Source of the DNA: PALSA-350 sp963794165 | Lineage (GTDB): Bacteria; Acidobacteriota; Terriglobia; Terriglobales; Acidobacteriaceae | Direction of reading: 5' to 3' | Assembly: GCA_963794165.1 (NCBI GenBank) | Contig: CAWCCT010000011.1 | Coordinates: forward strand, 124,001 to 188,000 | DNA length: 64,000 nt | Shown: positions 1 to 8,257 of the stretch, piece by piece | Layout of the letters: every line of letters starts with the position of its first letter | Position numbering within the stretch: position 1 is the stretch's first letter | Program-made: the position numbers and the translations under genes | Notes under the pieces: generated by a model | Database searches by the model: none | Seen by the model: only the letters and a program-made list of their open reading frames with translations | Told to the model about the DNA's origin: nothing

Positions 1-404
1 TGGAGCAGACGCTGGACAAGTTCCCGTCACAACTTTCAGGCGGCATGCGCCGCCGGGTGGCGATTGCCCGGGCCATCGTTAACCGGCCTGACCTTATCCT
101 CTACGATTCACCGACCGGCGGGCTGGACCCGATCACTTCGACTACCATCATCGAGCTGGTTATGAAGCAGCGCGACGTTTACCACACCAGTTCGTTGCTG
201 GTTACCCATCGTTTGCAGGACGCCTTCACGCTCGCCACACACGTCTTTGATCGCACTAAAAACCACATGGTTCCCATTCCCGACGGCCAGCTGGATAACA
301 AGACCACGTTTCTTGTGCTGCACGACGGCCACATCGTCTTCGATGGATCCACGCATGAGCTGGTACACAGCGACGATCCTTTTCTTAAGGAATATTTGTC
401 GTAA
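1..404 (+). CDS. ABC transporter ATP-binding protein, Mla/Ttg2A-type (5' truncated by window edge)
   Basis: This is the C-terminal part of an ABC ATPase; the reading frame is open from base 3 and the Walker A region lies outside the window. The ABC signature LSGGM is encoded at about bases 36-47, followed by a Walker B segment LILYDSPTGGLDP, a D-loop and the H-loop motif LLVTHRLQDA. The wording around the D-loop resembles MlaF-like ATPases, which energise phospholipid traffic between inner and outer membrane. The usual catalytic Glu after the Walker B Asp is Ser here (D-S-P-T instead of D-E-P-T). The assignment to the Mla family is inference; the ATPase call is firm. Permease and MCE partners, if present, lie upstream of the window. 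Confidence 0.85.
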   Translation, partial: EQTLDKFPSQLSGGMRRRVAIARAIVNRPDLILYDSPTGGLDPITSTTIIELVMKQRDVYHTSSLLVTHRLQDAFTLATHVFDRTKNHMVPIPDGQLDNKTTFLVLHDGHIVFDGSTHELVHSDDPFLKEYLS

Positions 405-498
405 TGTAACCGTTTCAGTTTTAGGTCCCGCGCTGCCTAAGCGCTAAACCTGCGGGCTTGTCAGTACCAACGAGCAAAGGGATTAAGATTTGTGGTAT

Positions 499-531
499 CC
501 CACATCTCGCGAAAAACAAGCGAGATGTGGG
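499..531. repeat. Dispersed palindromic element, uninterrupted copy
   Basis: A 12 bp inverted repeat, CCCACATCTCGC at 499-510 and its complement at 520-531, with a 9 nt loop. It is flanked by TGGTAT on the left and GGCACCC on the right. The same arms and loop, interrupted by an insertion, occur at 30453-30595. A sister palindrome (CCCAGGTCTC arms, same GGGGCACCC right flank) occurs at 10583, 42110 and 45664. It lies about 100 bp upstream of the acyl-CoA dehydrogenase gene. Confidence 0.8.
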
Positions 532-626
532 GCACCCGGCTTCTTTGGCAGAGACAGATCCCGCAACGCAACTTATCTCTGCTAGTCTTAGAGGTTTGCT
601 ACCAGCTTTCTGAGGTGCCTTACACA

Positions 627-1805
627 ATGGCGTTCAAATTTAAGGGCGTTGACTTTATTCAGTTTGACGGGCTGCTCTCTGGCGACGAGCTGCTGGCGCG
701 CGATACTACTCGCCAGTTCGTCGAAGACAATGTAATTCCCATCATCGAACAGTGCAATCGCGACGGCCGCTTTCCGCGGGAGCTGATTCAGCCCATGGGC
801 CAGCTCGGCTTCTTTGGCGCCAGCCTCGAGGGCTATGGATGCGCCGGCATGTCGAATGTGGAATATGGCCTGGTGATGCAGGAGCTGGAGCGAGGCGACT
901 CCGGCTTGCGCAGCTTCGTCAGCGTGCAGTCTGCCCTGGTCATGTACCCCATCTACACCTTCGGCAGCGATGCGCAGAAAGAGGCGTGGCTGCCGCTTCT
1001 GGCGACTGGGGAAAAGCTTGGCTGCTTCGGGCTTACCGAGCCCGATTACGGCTCAAACCCGGGCGGTATGCGGACCCGCGCCCGCAAAGAAGGCAACGAC
1101 TATGTTTTGAACGGGGAAAAAATGTGGATCACCTCGGGGTCGATCGCCGACGTTGCCGTGATCTGGGCGAAGGTGGACGATGAACAGAGCAGGGTCCGAG
1201 GCTTCCTGGTGGAAACCAACCGGCCCGGCTTCTCAGCCTACGATGTTCATGGCAAGTGGTCGCTGCGAGCCTCGGTGACTTCCGGCCTTTCTCTGCAGGA
1301 TGTGCGCGTCCCGTCGTGCAATCTGCTGCCCTTCTCGGATGGACTCAAGTCACCTCTCATGTGCCTCAACCAAGCGCGCTACGGCATTAGCTGGGGAGGC
1401 CTAGGGGCAGCGATGTCCTGTTATGACACGGCTCTCCAGTACGCCCTGGTAAGGAAGCAGTTTCGCGAAGAGCCGATTGCCAGCCACCAACTGGTGCAGG
1501 AGAAGCTGGCCTGGATGATCTCGGAGATCACCAAGGGACAGTTGCTCGCGCTCCAGGTAGGGCGGCTGAAAGACGCCGGTAAGGCAGGCTTCGAACAGAT
1601 TTCCATGGCCAAGCGGAATAATGTGTGGATGGCCCTGGAGTGCGCGCGCATGGCGCGCGATATTCTCGGCGGCAACGGCATTACCGACGATTACCCGGTC
1701 ATGCGCCACATGATGAACCTTGAATCCGTGAAGACCTACGAAGGCACACACGATATCCACGCGCTCATTATCGGACAAAGCGTGACGGGTATACCCGCCT
1801 ATTAG
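627..1805 (+). CDS. Acyl-CoA dehydrogenase, glutaryl-CoA dehydrogenase-like
   Basis: A 392-residue flavoprotein of the acyl-CoA dehydrogenase family, the usual length for glutaryl-CoA dehydrogenase. The ATG at 627 is preferred over in-frame upstream codons because the 135 bp before it contain a dispersed palindrome and the family homology starts at FKGVDF. The FAD/substrate motif CFGLTEPDYGSNPGG and the loop WITSGSIADVAVIWAK are present. The C-terminal TYEGTHDIHALIIG carries the catalytic-base Glu in the position typical of the glutaryl-CoA branch. This subfamily oxidises, and in most members decarboxylates, glutaryl-CoA to crotonyl-CoA in Lys/Trp breakdown. Whether this copy decarboxylates cannot be told from sequence by eye. 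The gene stands alone. Confidence 0.88.
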   Translation: MAFKFKGVDFIQFDGLLSGDELLARDTTRQFVEDNVIPIIEQCNRDGRFPRELIQPMGQLGFFGASLEGYGCAGMSNVEYGLVMQELERGDSGLRSFVSVQSALVMYPIYTFGSDAQKEAWLPLLATGEKLGCFGLTEPDYGSNPGGMRTRARKEGNDYVLNGEKMWITSGSIADVAVIWAKVDDEQSRVRGFLVETNRPGFSAYDVHGKWSLRASVTSGLSLQDVRVPSCNLLPFSDGLKSPLMCLNQARYGISWGGLGAAMSCYDTALQYALVRKQFREEPIASHQLVQEKLAWMISEITKGQLLALQVGRLKDAGKAGFEQISMAKRNNVWMALECARMARDILGGNGITDDYPVMRHMMNLESVKTYEGTHDIHALIIGQSVTGIPAY

Positions 1806-1934
1806 GACCGTGCATTGGGCTTAGAATTGCGTAAGAGGGCTGCGGGCCCATGCAACCGTTTCCCCCCCTATTTCGCAACCTATCGCTCGAATTTGCGTCT
1901 CTAATGGGTAGGGGTCGACGGTTCAGAAGGGTGC

Positions 1935-3170
1935 GTGCGAATGGATGTAAAGTCCGCGTCGCTAAAGGTATTGCAGCTGGGCAAAATACAGCGCCGTCCG
2001 GAGCTGGATGCCCTGCGCGGGCTTTTTTTGGTATGGATGACCCTGACCCACCTGCCTACGCGCCTCAGCGAGCTGGTAAATCAACCCTTTGGTTTTGTTT
2101 CCTCGGCAGAGGGGTTTGTGTTTTTGTCGGCCATGCTGGTGGCCACTCTTTACATTCACAAGGCGGCGGAGGATAGCGACGGGGTCCGCAGCAAATTGTG
2201 GATGCGAGCCCTCAGGATCTATGGCTACCACCTGATTATGCTGGTGATGGTGTTCACCGTGGTGGCAGCATTTGCCGCGCACACTCATCGTTCCGCGATC
2301 TATAACTTGCTCAACTTCTATCTCGCCCACCCGGTCACCGCGATCATCGGGTCAGTGCTGCTGATTTACTGTCCGCCGCTGCTCGACATCCTGCCCATGT
2401 ACGTCACCTTTCTGCTGCTCACTCCCTACATCCTCAGTGTCGCCGTGCGCCGGGGCTGGAGCCGCATTCTGATCGTCAGTGGCATGGTCTGGTTGCTGGC
2501 TCAATTTGGTTTGCGCACCTGGGTGCATGGCCTGGTGGTGCATGCCACGGGTTTACATATACCGCTGCAGGAAACGGGCGCATTCAACCTTTTCGCCTGG
2601 CAGGCCATTTGGGTTCTGGCGTTATGGCTGGGAGCAAAGTCGGCGCAGGGAGAGAATCCTCTCAGCAAACTGCCGAACTATGTCTTTGGATTGAGCGCGG
2701 TCATTTGCCTCTTCTTTCTCGGCGTGCGGCATGACTGGCTCGGGCCTGGCTTGACCCAGGAGGCTTTAGGCCTGTCGCTGGATAAATGGCAGATCGGCCC
2801 GCTGCGGGTGCTGAACCTGTTCGCCTTTTCGTGCATGATCTACTGGTCGCGGAAATATCTCACCAAGCTGGTCCTGGTGGAGCCTCTGCTGACCCTGGGC
2901 AAGGCGTCGCTCGAGGTGTTCTGCGCCCATGTCTTCTTTGTTTTTGTGGGTCTGGCGCTGCTGTACGGGGAAGTGACCGAACTGCATGGCCCCTACGCTC
3001 TGATCCTGCTCATCATTACGTTTACGGCGCTGATCCTGGTAGCCATCCGGGAGGTGCGGCGCAAGCAAAGGGATCGCCTCTCGGCGGCGGCTCGAACACC
3101 GAACCGCGAACCGTTCCGGTCCGTATCTGGCTTGAACCCCCCGCCCGCAGAGAGCCGGGCAGAAGTCTAG
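1935..3170 (+). CDS. OpgC-like membrane protein
   Basis: A 411-residue polytopic inner-membrane protein with about ten hydrophobic segments. The N-terminal signature PELDALRGLFLVWMTLTHLP and the following SSAEGFVFLSAML are the hallmark of the OpgC family, related to membrane acyltransferases of the acyltransferase-3 type. In proteobacteria OpgC succinylates osmoregulated periplasmic glucans. No opgGH genes are near, so the acceptor here is unknown. The start is GTG 1935 (AGAAGG five bases upstream) or ATG 1941. A 13 bp perfect hairpin follows at 3268-3294. Confidence 0.82.
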   Translation: MRMDVKSASLKVLQLGKIQRRPELDALRGLFLVWMTLTHLPTRLSELVNQPFGFVSSAEGFVFLSAMLVATLYIHKAAEDSDGVRSKLWMRALRIYGYHLIMLVMVFTVVAAFAAHTHRSAIYNLLNFYLAHPVTAIIGSVLLIYCPPLLDILPMYVTFLLLTPYILSVAVRRGWSRILIVSGMVWLLAQFGLRTWVHGLVVHATGLHIPLQETGAFNLFAWQAIWVLALWLGAKSAQGENPLSKLPNYVFGLSAVICLFFLGVRHDWLGPGLTQEALGLSLDKWQIGPLRVLNLFAFSCMIYWSRKYLTKLVLVEPLLTLGKASLEVFCAHVFFVFVGLALLYGEVTELHGPYALILLIITFTALILVAIREVRRKQRDRLSAAARTPNREPFRSVSGLNPPPAESRAEV

Positions 3171-3267
3171 ACAGGCAGCGGAAAAACTGAGTTTGGTGAA
3201 GGGTACGGCCTGCGTCGCCGCAGCGAGCCTTAGGCCGTACGTACCGGCGTTAAATGAATACGGCTTT

Positions 3268-3294
3268 AGCCCCTGAGGGCTGCCCTCAGGGGCT
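3268..3294. terminator. Perfect 13 bp hairpin after the opgC-like gene
   Basis: AGCCCCTGAGGGC pairs with its exact complement around a single T. There is no strong T-tract on either side, so it may be a dispersed palindrome rather than a true intrinsic terminator. A second hairpin (GTACGGCCT / AGGCCGTAC, loop 20 nt) lies at 3203-3240. Confidence 0.5.
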
Positions 3295-3320
3295 TTAGAG
3301 TCTGCGTGAGAATTGGAAAG

Positions 3321-3448
3321 AAACCGCAGGTCCCTCCACTCCGCTACGCTCCGGTCGGGATGACAAGGATGGGGTGTTGGCCGAGTTAAGAGCGGTAAAT
3401 CAAATTAAGTAACCACCCTCCCATAGTCATCCCGACCGGAGCGCAGCG
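3321..3448. repeat. Pair of facing copies of a dispersed repeat
   Basis: The stretch beginning ACCGCAGGTCCCTCCACTCC and ending GGTCGGGATGACAA at 3321-3366 recurs at 10654-10698. An inverted partial copy (GTCATCCCGACCGGAGCGCA) lies at 3426-3448, directly against the 3' end of mqnE. Related but diverged forms appear near 22640 and 48180. Confidence 0.7.
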
Positions 3449-3450
3449 TT

Positions 3451-4590
3451 CTAGACAGCCACTGTAAACGTATCTTCGTGGCGGACGACGTTGCGGTACA
3501 GCGTGTCCCGCTCCACCGGTTCGCGGCCAGCCTCACGGATCAGGCGAACAAGCTCAGAGCGCCGCATGCCCTGCGGCGTGGTCGCTCCGGCATCATGATA
3601 GATCTTTTCTTCGACCACCGTGCCATCGATATCGTCGGCGCCGAAGCGCAAGGCAATCTGCGCGATTTTTGCCGTCATCATCTGCCAGTAAGCTTTGATG
3701 TGGGAGAAGTTGTCCAGCAACAAGCGGCTTACTGCAATCTGCCGGATATCGGTTAAGCCGGTAGTAGTGGGCAAATGATCGAGTGCCGTATTGGCAGGAT
3801 GAAAGGCCAGCGGGATAAAGGTTTGAAAGCCCCCAGTATCATCCTGCACCGCGCGCAGGCGCAGCATGTGGTCGACGCGGTCCTCATCGTTCTCGACGTG
3901 TCCGTAGAGCATGGTTGCGTTGGAACGCAACCCGAGCTTGTGGGCCGTGCGCGCCGTCTCCAGCCACTCGTCGCCATCGATCTTGTGGTCGCAGATGATG
4001 TGGCGCACGCGATCGGAGAAAATCTCGGCACCACCGCCAGGCAAAGAATCCACCCCGGACTCCTTCATCTTGATCAGCGTTTCAGGAATGGTCAGCTTGG
4101 CGCGCCGCGCGAGGTAGGCTACCTCAACCATGGTGAAGGCTTTGATGTGTACCTTGGGAAAGCGCTCTTTAAGACCCGCCACGAGGTCGAGGAAATATTG
4201 AAATGGAAGGTCAGGATGCAGGCCGCCGACGATGTGAAACTCTGTCACGGCCTCGCTGTAGCCAGAGGCAGCGGTTTGCCATGCTTCTTCCAGGGCCATG
4301 GTGTAGGCCCCTGGGCCATCTTTTCTGCGGCCGAACGCACATAGCCGGCAGGCAGCCACACAAACATTCGTGGGGTTGATGTGACGGTTGACATTGAAAT
4401 AGGCAATGTTGCCATGGAGGCGTTCACGCTCATGATTGGCCAACCAGCCAACGGCCAGAATATCTCCCGAGCGGTAAAGGGCCACTCCGTCGTTAAAATC
4501 GAGACGCTCGCCGGCCAAGACCTTCTCCGCAATCGGGCGCAGACGGGCGTCGTCGGTTTGGAAAATGTGCCGCTGAGGCGAAAAAGACAT
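3451..4590 (-). CDS. mqnE: Aminofutalosine synthase MqnE
   Basis: A 379-residue radical SAM enzyme that joins the chorismate-derived enolpyruvyl benzoate to adenosine units, giving aminofutalosine in the futalosine route to menaquinone. The cluster motif CVAACRLCAFGR gives the CxxxCxxC spacing seen in MqnE/MqnC enzymes. It is preceded by NRHINPTN and followed by FHIVGGLHPDLPF and SLPGGGAEIF, all typical of the family. The start is ATG 4590; an in-frame GTG at 4602 is possible but neither has a strong ribosome binding site. No other mqn gene is in the window. The product implies menaquinone-based respiration. Confidence 0.93.
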   Translation of the reverse strand: MSFSPQRHIFQTDDARLRPIAEKVLAGERLDFNDGVALYRSGDILAVGWLANHERERLHGNIAYFNVNRHINPTNVCVAACRLCAFGRRKDGPGAYTMALEEAWQTAASGYSEAVTEFHIVGGLHPDLPFQYFLDLVAGLKERFPKVHIKAFTMVEVAYLARRAKLTIPETLIKMKESGVDSLPGGGAEIFSDRVRHIICDHKIDGDEWLETARTAHKLGLRSNATMLYGHVENDEDRVDHMLRLRAVQDDTGGFQTFIPLAFHPANTALDHLPTTTGLTDIRQIAVSRLLLDNFSHIKAYWQMMTAKIAQIALRFGADDIDGTVVEEKIYHDAGATTPQGMRRSELVRLIREAGREPVERDTLYRNVVRHEDTFTVAV

Positions 4591-4701
4591 GAGGCTGCTC
4601 ACTTCACTATGATACTCGACCGCTTTGACGCCTTCAGCTTTTCATCGCGCTGCATCCAACACCGGCCTTTCGGATTCCTGGGTTAAGATTTGTTAGACAG
4701 A

Positions 4702-5238
4702 ATGCGATTGCTTCGGAGCCTGGTCCTCGCCCTCTTCGCTTTACCCTGCGCCCTGGCCGCTCCGCAAAGTTCTCAGGCTTCCCCGGCTGCAGTTCTGCCA
4801 CCGGTGACCGCCTATGGTCTGGATCGAGCAAAGGTTACGCTGCCCGGCGATTTCGCTGCCCCGCTGAATTTGCTTATCCTGCACTTTCAGAGAGATCAGC
4901 AGTCGGTAGTCGATGGCTGGCTTCCGGTATTGCCCCCGGGCGACGCGGTGCAGACCTGGGTGTTGCCGATTTCTTCGCGGGAGAATGCCCTGTACCGGTG
5001 GTGGTTCAACTCTTCCCTGCGCGGCAGCCTGCCATCCTCGCAGCCACGGCACTATACGGTTCCTTTGTACGTTGATAAGGCAAAATTCCTTCAATCCCTG
5101 CAGGTCTCCTCCGAGCAGGAGGTCGTACTTCTGTTGACCGATAAGGCGGGGCACGTCTTATGGCGCACAACAGGAGCGGTGACCGATAGCAAGAAGGCCG
5201 CGCTCACCAGTTTCGTGAGCAAGTCGGCGACCCATTAG
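4702..5238 (+). CDS. Secreted protein of unknown function, possibly thioredoxin-like fold
   Basis: A 178-residue protein with a clear signal peptide (MRLLRSLVLALFALPCALA, cleavage near AAP). The mature part has segments such as LNLLILHFQRDQQ, RWWFNSSLRG and VLLLTDKAGHVLWR. These resemble the strand pattern of thioredoxin-like or Atp10-like proteins, but no CxxC motif is present. ATG 4702 is preferred to the in-frame TTG at 4690 because the signal peptide starts there. It is divergent from mqnE (about 110 bp). The function is not recognised. Confidence 0.7.
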   Translation: MRLLRSLVLALFALPCALAAPQSSQASPAAVLPPVTAYGLDRAKVTLPGDFAAPLNLLILHFQRDQQSVVDGWLPVLPPGDAVQTWVLPISSRENALYRWWFNSSLRGSLPSSQPRHYTVPLYVDKAKFLQSLQVSSEQEVVLLLTDKAGHVLWRTTGAVTDSKKAALTSFVSKSATH

Positions 5239-5317
5239 GGGTGGGTGGTTCAGCCGCGCAGCGGCATTAGGACGGATTAGGTTTTGAAGTCTGCGTGCGA
5301 ACCCCGAGATTTCTAAA

Positions 5318-5528
5318 CTCAGTCCCGCAGGGACGGCTGAGTGTAGCCCAGGACGACAGTCCTGGGTCTGTGTAAGTCAGACCGAAGAGTCCCGTTAGGG
5401 ACGACTGAAAGTTGCCCAGCAACACCTTACCAATCATTTTCAGCCGTCCCTTTCGGGACTCTTCGTGCTTTCAAAATCCTACCCAGGACTGTCGTCCTGG
5501 GCTATACAGCCGTCCCTGCGGGACTGAG
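5318..5528. repeat. Long nested inverted repeat, copy 1
   Basis: A 211 bp structure with outer arms beginning CTCAGTCCCGCAGGGACGG (5318 onward) and returning as its complement ending at 5528. Within these is a self-complementary CCCAGGACGACAGTCCTGGG in both arms, and an inner pair GAAGAGTCCC / GGGACTCTTC. A second copy lies at 14945-15161. It fills most of the 383 bp gap between the thioredoxin-like gene and the amine oxidase. Confidence 0.85.
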
Positions 5529-5621
5529 CTTGCGGGGTACTCACACAGACTCTAAAGCCCTCACTAGCTGGGGCTCTTTGCGCCACGGGTGAGGTCGAGC
5601 CGTTCGTGCAGCCCTGCATTC

Positions 5622-7181
5622 CTAACCCTTGGCGACACGAGAGGCGATCATGTTCAGGGCGCGATGAGCGGAAAGTGCCGCACCCTCCTGCCAACCGACG
5701 ATATGGCTGGTGTGGTCGCCGGCAAAGTAGATGCGACCCTCCGGCTGGATCCAAATCTCGTAGCCTGGCGGGGCACCCATGTCGGCATCACTTACCCAGG
5801 ACCCAAGGTTGTAGGGGATGTGTCCCCAGCTGACGTAAATGGGGTTCTTCAGTTCGCTTGAGCGGCCGGGATGCAGCAGTTCAATCGATTGGCGCGAGGC
5901 TGCCAGTTTAGCCTCCGGGCTGGGCAGGTTGCCAAACTCGGAGCCGTTTTCAATCCCATAGCCTCCCAGGATTATGCCGGTTTCCGAGAACATGGAGGCG
6001 CTGGGATACCAGACGGTGTCTACCGGCTGGCGGAGAAAAGAAATGCCGCCATATATATTGCACTCCTGCTCCCAAAAGCGGCGTGACTCCCAGGCGATCT
6101 TGTAGGCAGAGTCATAGGAACAGCCATTGATAGCTGCTTTCCGCTCCGGAGAGAAATCGGTATCCATGGTTTTGAGGATGGTCAGGGGCAAGGCGCAAAC
6201 GCAGTAGTCCGCGCTGACGGTCTCGTGCTTGCCGGACGCCAGGTCGCGGTAGACGACTTTCACCCCCGATGCGTCTTGGCGGATCTGGACCACTTCCGCG
6301 CGCTGACGGACCACGCTCCCAAGCTTCTTTTTGAAGGCCATGGGAATTTGGTCCATTCCGCCGATCGGCTGAAACATGGTTGCCTGCCAGTCGATCTCGT
6401 CTTCTTCTGTCAGTTCCCTCCAGAGATGGGCAGATAATAAGGCGCGCATATCGAGGGGATCGTTGGGAACGCCAACTTGGTCGCCCGCTCCGGGATTGAC
6501 TTTGTAGCCAGCGCGCGGCGATCCCTTGTAGAAGAGATCGGGCGACAGATCCCCGTATTGCTTGAGGAATTCAATCATCTGTTCCTTATCGTCGTGGCTG
6601 AGCTCCTGATCGAGCGCGCCACGCTTGATACTCTTGGCCAGCAGCTCCGAAACGTGACCGCGGGTATCGTATTCCACCTGCCGGTTTTGCACGGGTTTGC
6701 CGCCGTCGAGCTTGCTCGCCTCAAGGTATGCGCTACGCGAGGTGTTGACCTCTACCTCGAGCGGAACCCCCAGCTCGCGGCAATAACCGAGCATGGTCTG
6801 ATGGACCGAGGGCAGCCGGGCTGGGCCGACATTCTGATAGAGCCCCGGAGCAAAGACGCAGTTTTGGGTGAACCCGGTCGTGAACTCGACTTTGGTTCCG
6901 TTGCGCACGGTCCAGTTCCTGCCGCCGACGCGCTCGCGTGCTTCGAGCAGAGTGCAGGCGTAGCCCAATTTGCCCAGCTCATAGGCTGAAGCCAGCCCGG
7001 CGATACCTGCGCCCAGGATGACAACGCTCGTCCCTTTGCCGGAACCTGCGGGGTGGTCGATGGTGGATGCGGCAGATGCCATGACGGGCAGCAAGCCTAA
7101 CGACTGCATCATGGTAAAGGCGGCGCTGTATCCGCCGGCCTGGCCCACCCGCATGAGAAAATCACGCCTGCTCAGACCCAT
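5622..7181 (-). CDS. FAD-dependent amine oxidase family protein, Tat-exported
   Basis: A 519-residue flavoprotein with a twin-arginine signal (LSRRDFLMRVGQAGG) followed by a hydrophobic stretch ending PVMASAAS, so it is predicted to fold in the cytoplasm and be exported. The dinucleotide-binding motif VVILGAGIAGLASAYELGK and the ERVGGRNW motif mark the flavin monoamine oxidase family. The C-terminal GRIYFAGDHTSHIVGWQEGA matches the conserved FAD-closing motif. Members oxidise primary amines or L-amino acids; the substrate cannot be read here. ATG 7181 is chosen over 7208 because AGAGAGG sits just upstream of it and the Tat motif follows immediately. Confidence 0.88.
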   Translation of the reverse strand: MGLSRRDFLMRVGQAGGYSAAFTMMQSLGLLPVMASAASTIDHPAGSGKGTSVVILGAGIAGLASAYELGKLGYACTLLEARERVGGRNWTVRNGTKVEFTTGFTQNCVFAPGLYQNVGPARLPSVHQTMLGYCRELGVPLEVEVNTSRSAYLEASKLDGGKPVQNRQVEYDTRGHVSELLAKSIKRGALDQELSHDDKEQMIEFLKQYGDLSPDLFYKGSPRAGYKVNPGAGDQVGVPNDPLDMRALLSAHLWRELTEEDEIDWQATMFQPIGGMDQIPMAFKKKLGSVVRQRAEVVQIRQDASGVKVVYRDLASGKHETVSADYCVCALPLTILKTMDTDFSPERKAAINGCSYDSAYKIAWESRRFWEQECNIYGGISFLRQPVDTVWYPSASMFSETGIILGGYGIENGSEFGNLPSPEAKLAASRQSIELLHPGRSSELKNPIYVSWGHIPYNLGSWVSDADMGAPPGYEIWIQPEGRIYFAGDHTSHIVGWQEGAALSAHRALNMIASRVAKG

Positions 7182-7533
7182 TTCAGAACCTCTCTTCCAC
7201 TTACCCATGTGGCCATGGCCATCTCATTTGAATGGTAGAATGAAAACTTTCCAGATTGGTGTCGATGTGGAACAGGAGCTCCGCCCAGGGGCGAGCGACT
7301 ACGCCCTCGGAAAAACCGGGGTGGAGAAGTGGAGGACAATCAGGCTTCAACCTGGAAGCTGGCACAGCAGAGAGGGCGGCGAGAAGCAAGTTTTCGACAG
7401 GGAGAACTTTTACCACCATGACCCGGACGCACAAGGGTCAGAATCGAGTTCAGGGTAAAGGTAACGGGGCACGAAAGCAACAGCAAAATGGCGCATATTT
7501 TCGTCGCCTTAACCAGATATGGGATGTGGGGTA
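7182..7533. other. Noncoding divergent region, nothing recognised
   Basis: About 350 bp between the divergently read amine oxidase and GAF-ANTAR genes. No repeat copy, strong promoter or clear hairpin was seen. Promoters for both genes presumably lie here. Confidence 0.4.
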
Positions 7534-8250
7534 ATGACCGAAGAAGGCGCAAGGCCTGATGAAGTACTGGATATCGAGTTTCTGCATGAGATCGGCAGCC
7601 GCATGGCAGCCGCAGATCCTTTTCATGCCGTGCTCGAAAGGGTAGTTGAATTTGTCTCTACGATCGCGATGTGCGATTCCTGTTTTGTTTATGTTCTGGA
7701 AGGCGAGAAGCTGGTGCTGCGCGCTTCAAAAAATCCGCACGCCGACCTGGTGGACGAGCTCGACCTGCAATTAGGCCAGGGCATTACCGGCTGGGTTGCC
7801 ATGCACCAGCAACCAGTGGCTATCGGCTCCCAGGCATGGAGCGATCCGCGCTTCAAGATGTTTAACGATTTGCCCGAAGATCACTTCGAAGCGTTTCTTT
7901 CCGTCCCGATTCTCTGCCGCGGCAAGCTGGTGGGTGTGATCAATGTGCAGCATCGCAAACCACATCACCACAGCCCGCGCCAGTTGCGGCTGATCTCAAC
8001 GGTTGGGTTTTTGGTAGGCGCGGAGCTGGAGATGGCGCGCCTGGAAAGCGAACGCGTGTTGCTGGCTGACCGGCTGGAGGTCAGGAAGCTGATGGATCGC
8101 GCCAAGGGCATTCTGCAACGTGAGCTGCACCTGGATGAAGAGGGAGCTTACCTGGCCTTGCAAAAGCAGAGCCGGCAGAAGCGGAAGGCGATCCGCGAGA
8201 TCGCCGAAGCGATTATTCTCACGGAAGAAATTCGGCGGGCGCGCAGGTAG
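7534..8250 (+). CDS. GAF and ANTAR domain-containing antitermination regulator
   Basis: A 238-residue cytoplasmic regulator. Residues about 10-165 form a GAF sensor domain (IGSRMAAADPFHAVLERVV, GITGWVAMHQQPVAI, LSVPILCRGKLVGVINVQ). The C-terminal 60 residues are an ANTAR RNA-binding domain (VRKLMDRAKGILQRELHLDEEGAYLALQKQSR). ANTAR proteins bind paired hexaloop hairpins in nascent RNA and prevent termination, often in nitrogen or amine metabolism. The ligand is unknown. The start is ATG 7534 (GGGG just upstream) or the in-frame ATG 7519. No receiver domain is present, so it is not a classical response regulator. No target hairpin was identified. Confidence 0.9.
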   Translation: MTEEGARPDEVLDIEFLHEIGSRMAAADPFHAVLERVVEFVSTIAMCDSCFVYVLEGEKLVLRASKNPHADLVDELDLQLGQGITGWVAMHQQPVAIGSQAWSDPRFKMFNDLPEDHFEAFLSVPILCRGKLVGVINVQHRKPHHHSPRQLRLISTVGFLVGAELEMARLESERVLLADRLEVRKLMDRAKGILQRELHLDEEGAYLALQKQSRQKRKAIREIAEAIILTEEIRRARR

Positions 8251-8257
8251 GGAGTTG

